A stretch of 64,000 nucleotides of DNA from contig OX579635.1 of NCBI GenBank assembly GCA_951230915.1, positions 496,001-560,000 of the forward strand, in the 5' to 3' direction. Position 1 is the stretch's first letter. The number at the start of each line of letters is the position of its first letter. The stretch is from Antitrichia curtipendula. Lineage: Eukaryota; Streptophyta; Bryopsida; Hypnales; Leucodontaceae. Below, in pieces: positions 61,386-64,000 of this stretch. Position numbers and translations under genes: made by a program. The notes under the pieces are model-generated. The model was not told the DNA's origin. It saw nothing but the letters and a program-made list of their open reading frames with translations, and did no database searches.

Positions 61386-62027
61386 GTAAAAGTGGAAACC
61401 ATCCTTTGTTACTGTGCTTTAAAAAAAATTGCAAAAGCACTCATTAAAGTCAAAACTACTCTCGAAGACCCCCCCTTTTCACGACAATTTTTTAAGGATG
61501 AATAGTTGCACTTTTGTTCTATTAGAATGATTCTTTGTCATCTATTGTACGCCAAATGTCTTCCTCGACGTTTAACCCTTAAACAATGGGCTCGTAACCG
61601 TGGAAATCATCTATGTTGTCATTGTGTGAATTGTTGGATTAAAGTAATGCAAAAGCACTCATTGGAAGACAAACTACTGTAGATGATCTTCCCTTTTCCC
61701 ACAAATTTTGGTGGATGAATAATTGCACTTTTGTCCTACACAAGAAATTCTCTTGTCATTCATCGGCCGCAAAACGTCCGCCTCGACGTTTATGGGTTAA
61801 CGCTTGAATGCCTAGCCGGTGACTGTGAAAATCATCTTTTTTGGTAGTGTATGACATCATCTACTTAAGAAAAATCAAAAGTGCCCATTGGAGGTCAAAC
61901 TACTATGCATGATTTTCCCCTTTTCACACAAAATTTGGTAGATGAATAGTTTCACTGATGTCTTAAACAAAAAGATTCCTTGTCATTCATTGGCCGAAAA
62001 AACAACTGCAACGTCGTTTAAGGGATA
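61386..62027. mobile_element. Head-to-tail array of three 229-bp TTAA MITEs
   Basis: Copy 1 (about 61386-61575), copy 2 (61572-61800) and copy 3 (61797-62027) share their boundary TTAA tetramers. Copy 2 is the best: it begins TTAACCCTTAAACAATGGGC and ends GACGTTTATGGGTTAA, so TTAACCC(T/A)TAAAC is the inverted terminus. All have GTGGAAATCATC or GTGAAAATCATC, CATTGGA(A/G)G.CAAACTACT, GATGAATA, and CATT.ATCGGCCG or similar near the 3' end. Confidence 0.85.
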
Positions 62028-64000
62028 AAGGGTAAGAGTTGGGGGTTCTCCTTTGAGAAATGTAGAACTAGTTAGTATAATTTTTGGCAATTTTTGGCAA
62101 CTTTCAACGTTTTGACAATATTGATATTGATAATTTAATTTTAGGGGGATTTGTTTGATCAATTATTTGCATCATGAACTCTAGTCTTTGGACCAAAATA
62201 AATTGAACCTAAACACAAATTATATGGCTATGAAATATAAATTGAACGCATTGCCTAATTCAACAAATATTTCAAATGCAAGGACATTAAGATGTAAAAA
62301 TGAACTATACTGCAACCTCTACTCTCTACAATGGCTAATGCTATCCCATGCTCTCAATTCCAAAAAAAGATTCAAATATTGTGAGAACCAACATCATTTG
62401 CATGTTTATCAAATTATTGATATTTTTAATTCTATAAATGTCAATTTCCTTCAATTTTTGTGTCCAACAATCTAAAATGATGTATACCAACATGCCAAGG
62501 TACAGAAAGTTTCTTTGGAGTTCTATAAAAAAATTAGCAAAAGATAAAGTAATTCCAAATCACATTGAACAAAACTGAGTTTTAGACATGGCTAACTTTG
62601 AAATTGATTTTCTTTCAAATCACAATTGATTTTTCTTCTAACTTTTATGGTAATGTGTAGTATATCATACACTATAACTTCTATATATCTACTTTTGAAC
62701 TTTGTCTATTGATGCTTATAATGTGGTTGTTTGAATGAAAATGTTTCGATAATGTACTCAATTTTGTTCGTCACTATATTTTAAATTATTATATTTAAAT
62801 TTCTATTAGATTATTGTATTAAGAGGCCATTGCTAGCAAAATTATATCTAAAAATAGATGCAATTCTTTTTAGTACACCCTTTTAGATGAAAAAAAATTA
62901 GATGTCAAAAAAGAATCTTGAAAATTTTAAACATTTGCTTAATAATATTTTTCAACTTTAATTAAATATTTCATGGAGAATGTCAACCCTAATCATCATT
63001 ACAATATCATGATATTGTAAAGTACTACTCCGCTCAACTATAGAAATAAGACCATCCCAAAAGTTGTTCTCTCCACATCCTTTGAATTTTCAAAAATAAT
63101 GTAGTTTTAGTGATAGTCAATCCATAATAAAAGGGTACAAAACCCTTATGAGACACAAAAAATTATTTGAAAGCCTTTCTTTACTTGCATGGTTATCATC
63201 ACTTATGACTTATTTAACACTTGGCATTCACTAAAGACAATAAGTTTAAGTACATTTATCCTACTATAATGTACAATCAAGATATTTTTTAGCATAAATT
63301 GCCTAAAATTAATACAATTTTTTTAAAGTTATATTTGGTGATAGAGTCTCTACTTTTTATTGGATAGATTGTTCAATCTATTTAAATGAATATGTTTTTT
63401 ATTGATGAATAAATGAATTCTTGTTCATGTTTTTCAATCTTTTGTCTATGTCCATGGAAGTAAATAATTTGTACGCATTCTATACTATCCAAAATAAATG
63501 AAAATTTTAAAAATGCACAACACCTACAAGATGATATTTTTTAAATATGCATTTTTTATTTGTATATAAGCATGTGATCTTCTGGCAAAATAGGTCATAG
63601 AAAAAATAAACCCAAATAACTATAGAATAGAAGGTAAATCTGTCGATGTGAATCACATGTGTATTTGAAAAATACGCACTTGACGCAATTGAGCAACATT
63701 AACACAATTTTACATATATTTACAAAATTTCAAAAAATATTTCAAGCATTACATGGCTACTTATATATCACATGAAGAGAGTGCAAATGGATCATTACAT
63801 TGAAACGATGCTAAGCAAAGATGAAATAGATATTATACAAATATGTATATATCTAAAGAAAATTGTTTATAACTCGGTCTATAATAGAGGCCAAATAATG
63901 ATGGAATATTTAAAGATTGCAAAGGACAACAACAACTATGAAAGTTTCTATAACCACTCATAAATAAGAAGTAAAACCTTTGTTCTAAAATTTCAACTTT
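62028..64000. other. AT-rich stretch to the window end, no gene seen
   Basis: Very AT-rich with short unmatched frames only. A direct doublet TTTTTGGCAATTTTTGGCAA sits near 62081. Nothing else was recognised. Confidence 0.4.

Overview
The window is nuclear DNA of a plant-lineage (streptophyte) eukaryote. Genes have many GT-AG introns, the intergenic DNA is AT-rich, and the host genes are plant types: a CYP65/PUB49-like U-box cyclophilin, an IMPA-9-like importin alpha, a mannose-6-phosphate-reductase-like aldo/keto reductase, a B3 domain protein and an F-box protein. An active-looking piggyBac-type element family is unusual for a seed plant, so a bryophyte, lycophyte, fern or streptophyte alga seems more likely. 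That is an inference and I cannot name the species.

Host genes in order: an unrecognised minus-strand gene whose 3' exons lie at 3.9-5.0 kb; the spliceosomal U-box/cyclophilin gene (+, 9.0-12.0 kb); the aldo/keto reductase (-, 17.4-19.4 kb, with a likely 5' UTR intron reaching 20.4 kb); importin alpha (+, 25.1-29.2 kb, 11 exons); a secreted permuted NlpC/P60-like (C92-type) protein (+, 32.8-36.4 kb, 7 exons); and an F-box/LRR-like gene (-, 56.1-58.6 kb). They are unrelated housekeeping or metabolic genes with no operon-like logic.

Between them the DNA is dominated by cut-and-paste transposons and their non-autonomous derivatives (MITEs). The main object is a piggyBac-like element at 40.82-48.20 kb. 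It has TTAA ends and matching terminal inverted repeats, and it sits inside an older TTAA MITE whose two halves flank it at 40.73-40.82 and 48.20-49.03 kb. The element carries a two-exon transposase gene with a Glu at the first catalytic Asp position and an apparent frameshift in its Cys-rich tail. It also carries a small intact-looking B3 domain gene, a fragment resembling a 26S proteasome ATPase, and a palindromic CACTA-type MITE with a 3-bp target duplication.

Two further TTAA-flanked MITE families (about 229 bp and about 0.6-0.9 kb) are scattered through the window, in one place as a head-to-tail array. Other elements are a decayed Tc1/mariner element at 12.71-14.57 kb, a Stowaway-like MITE at 37.15-37.50 kb, several unclassified inverted-repeat MITEs, and one Ty1/copia RNase H remnant at 55.4-55.9 kb. 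LTR retrotransposons are otherwise scarce. The stretch 58.76-61.39 kb is less AT-rich than its surroundings but has no convincing gene, and a 27-bp perfect hairpin stands just upstream of the F-box gene.
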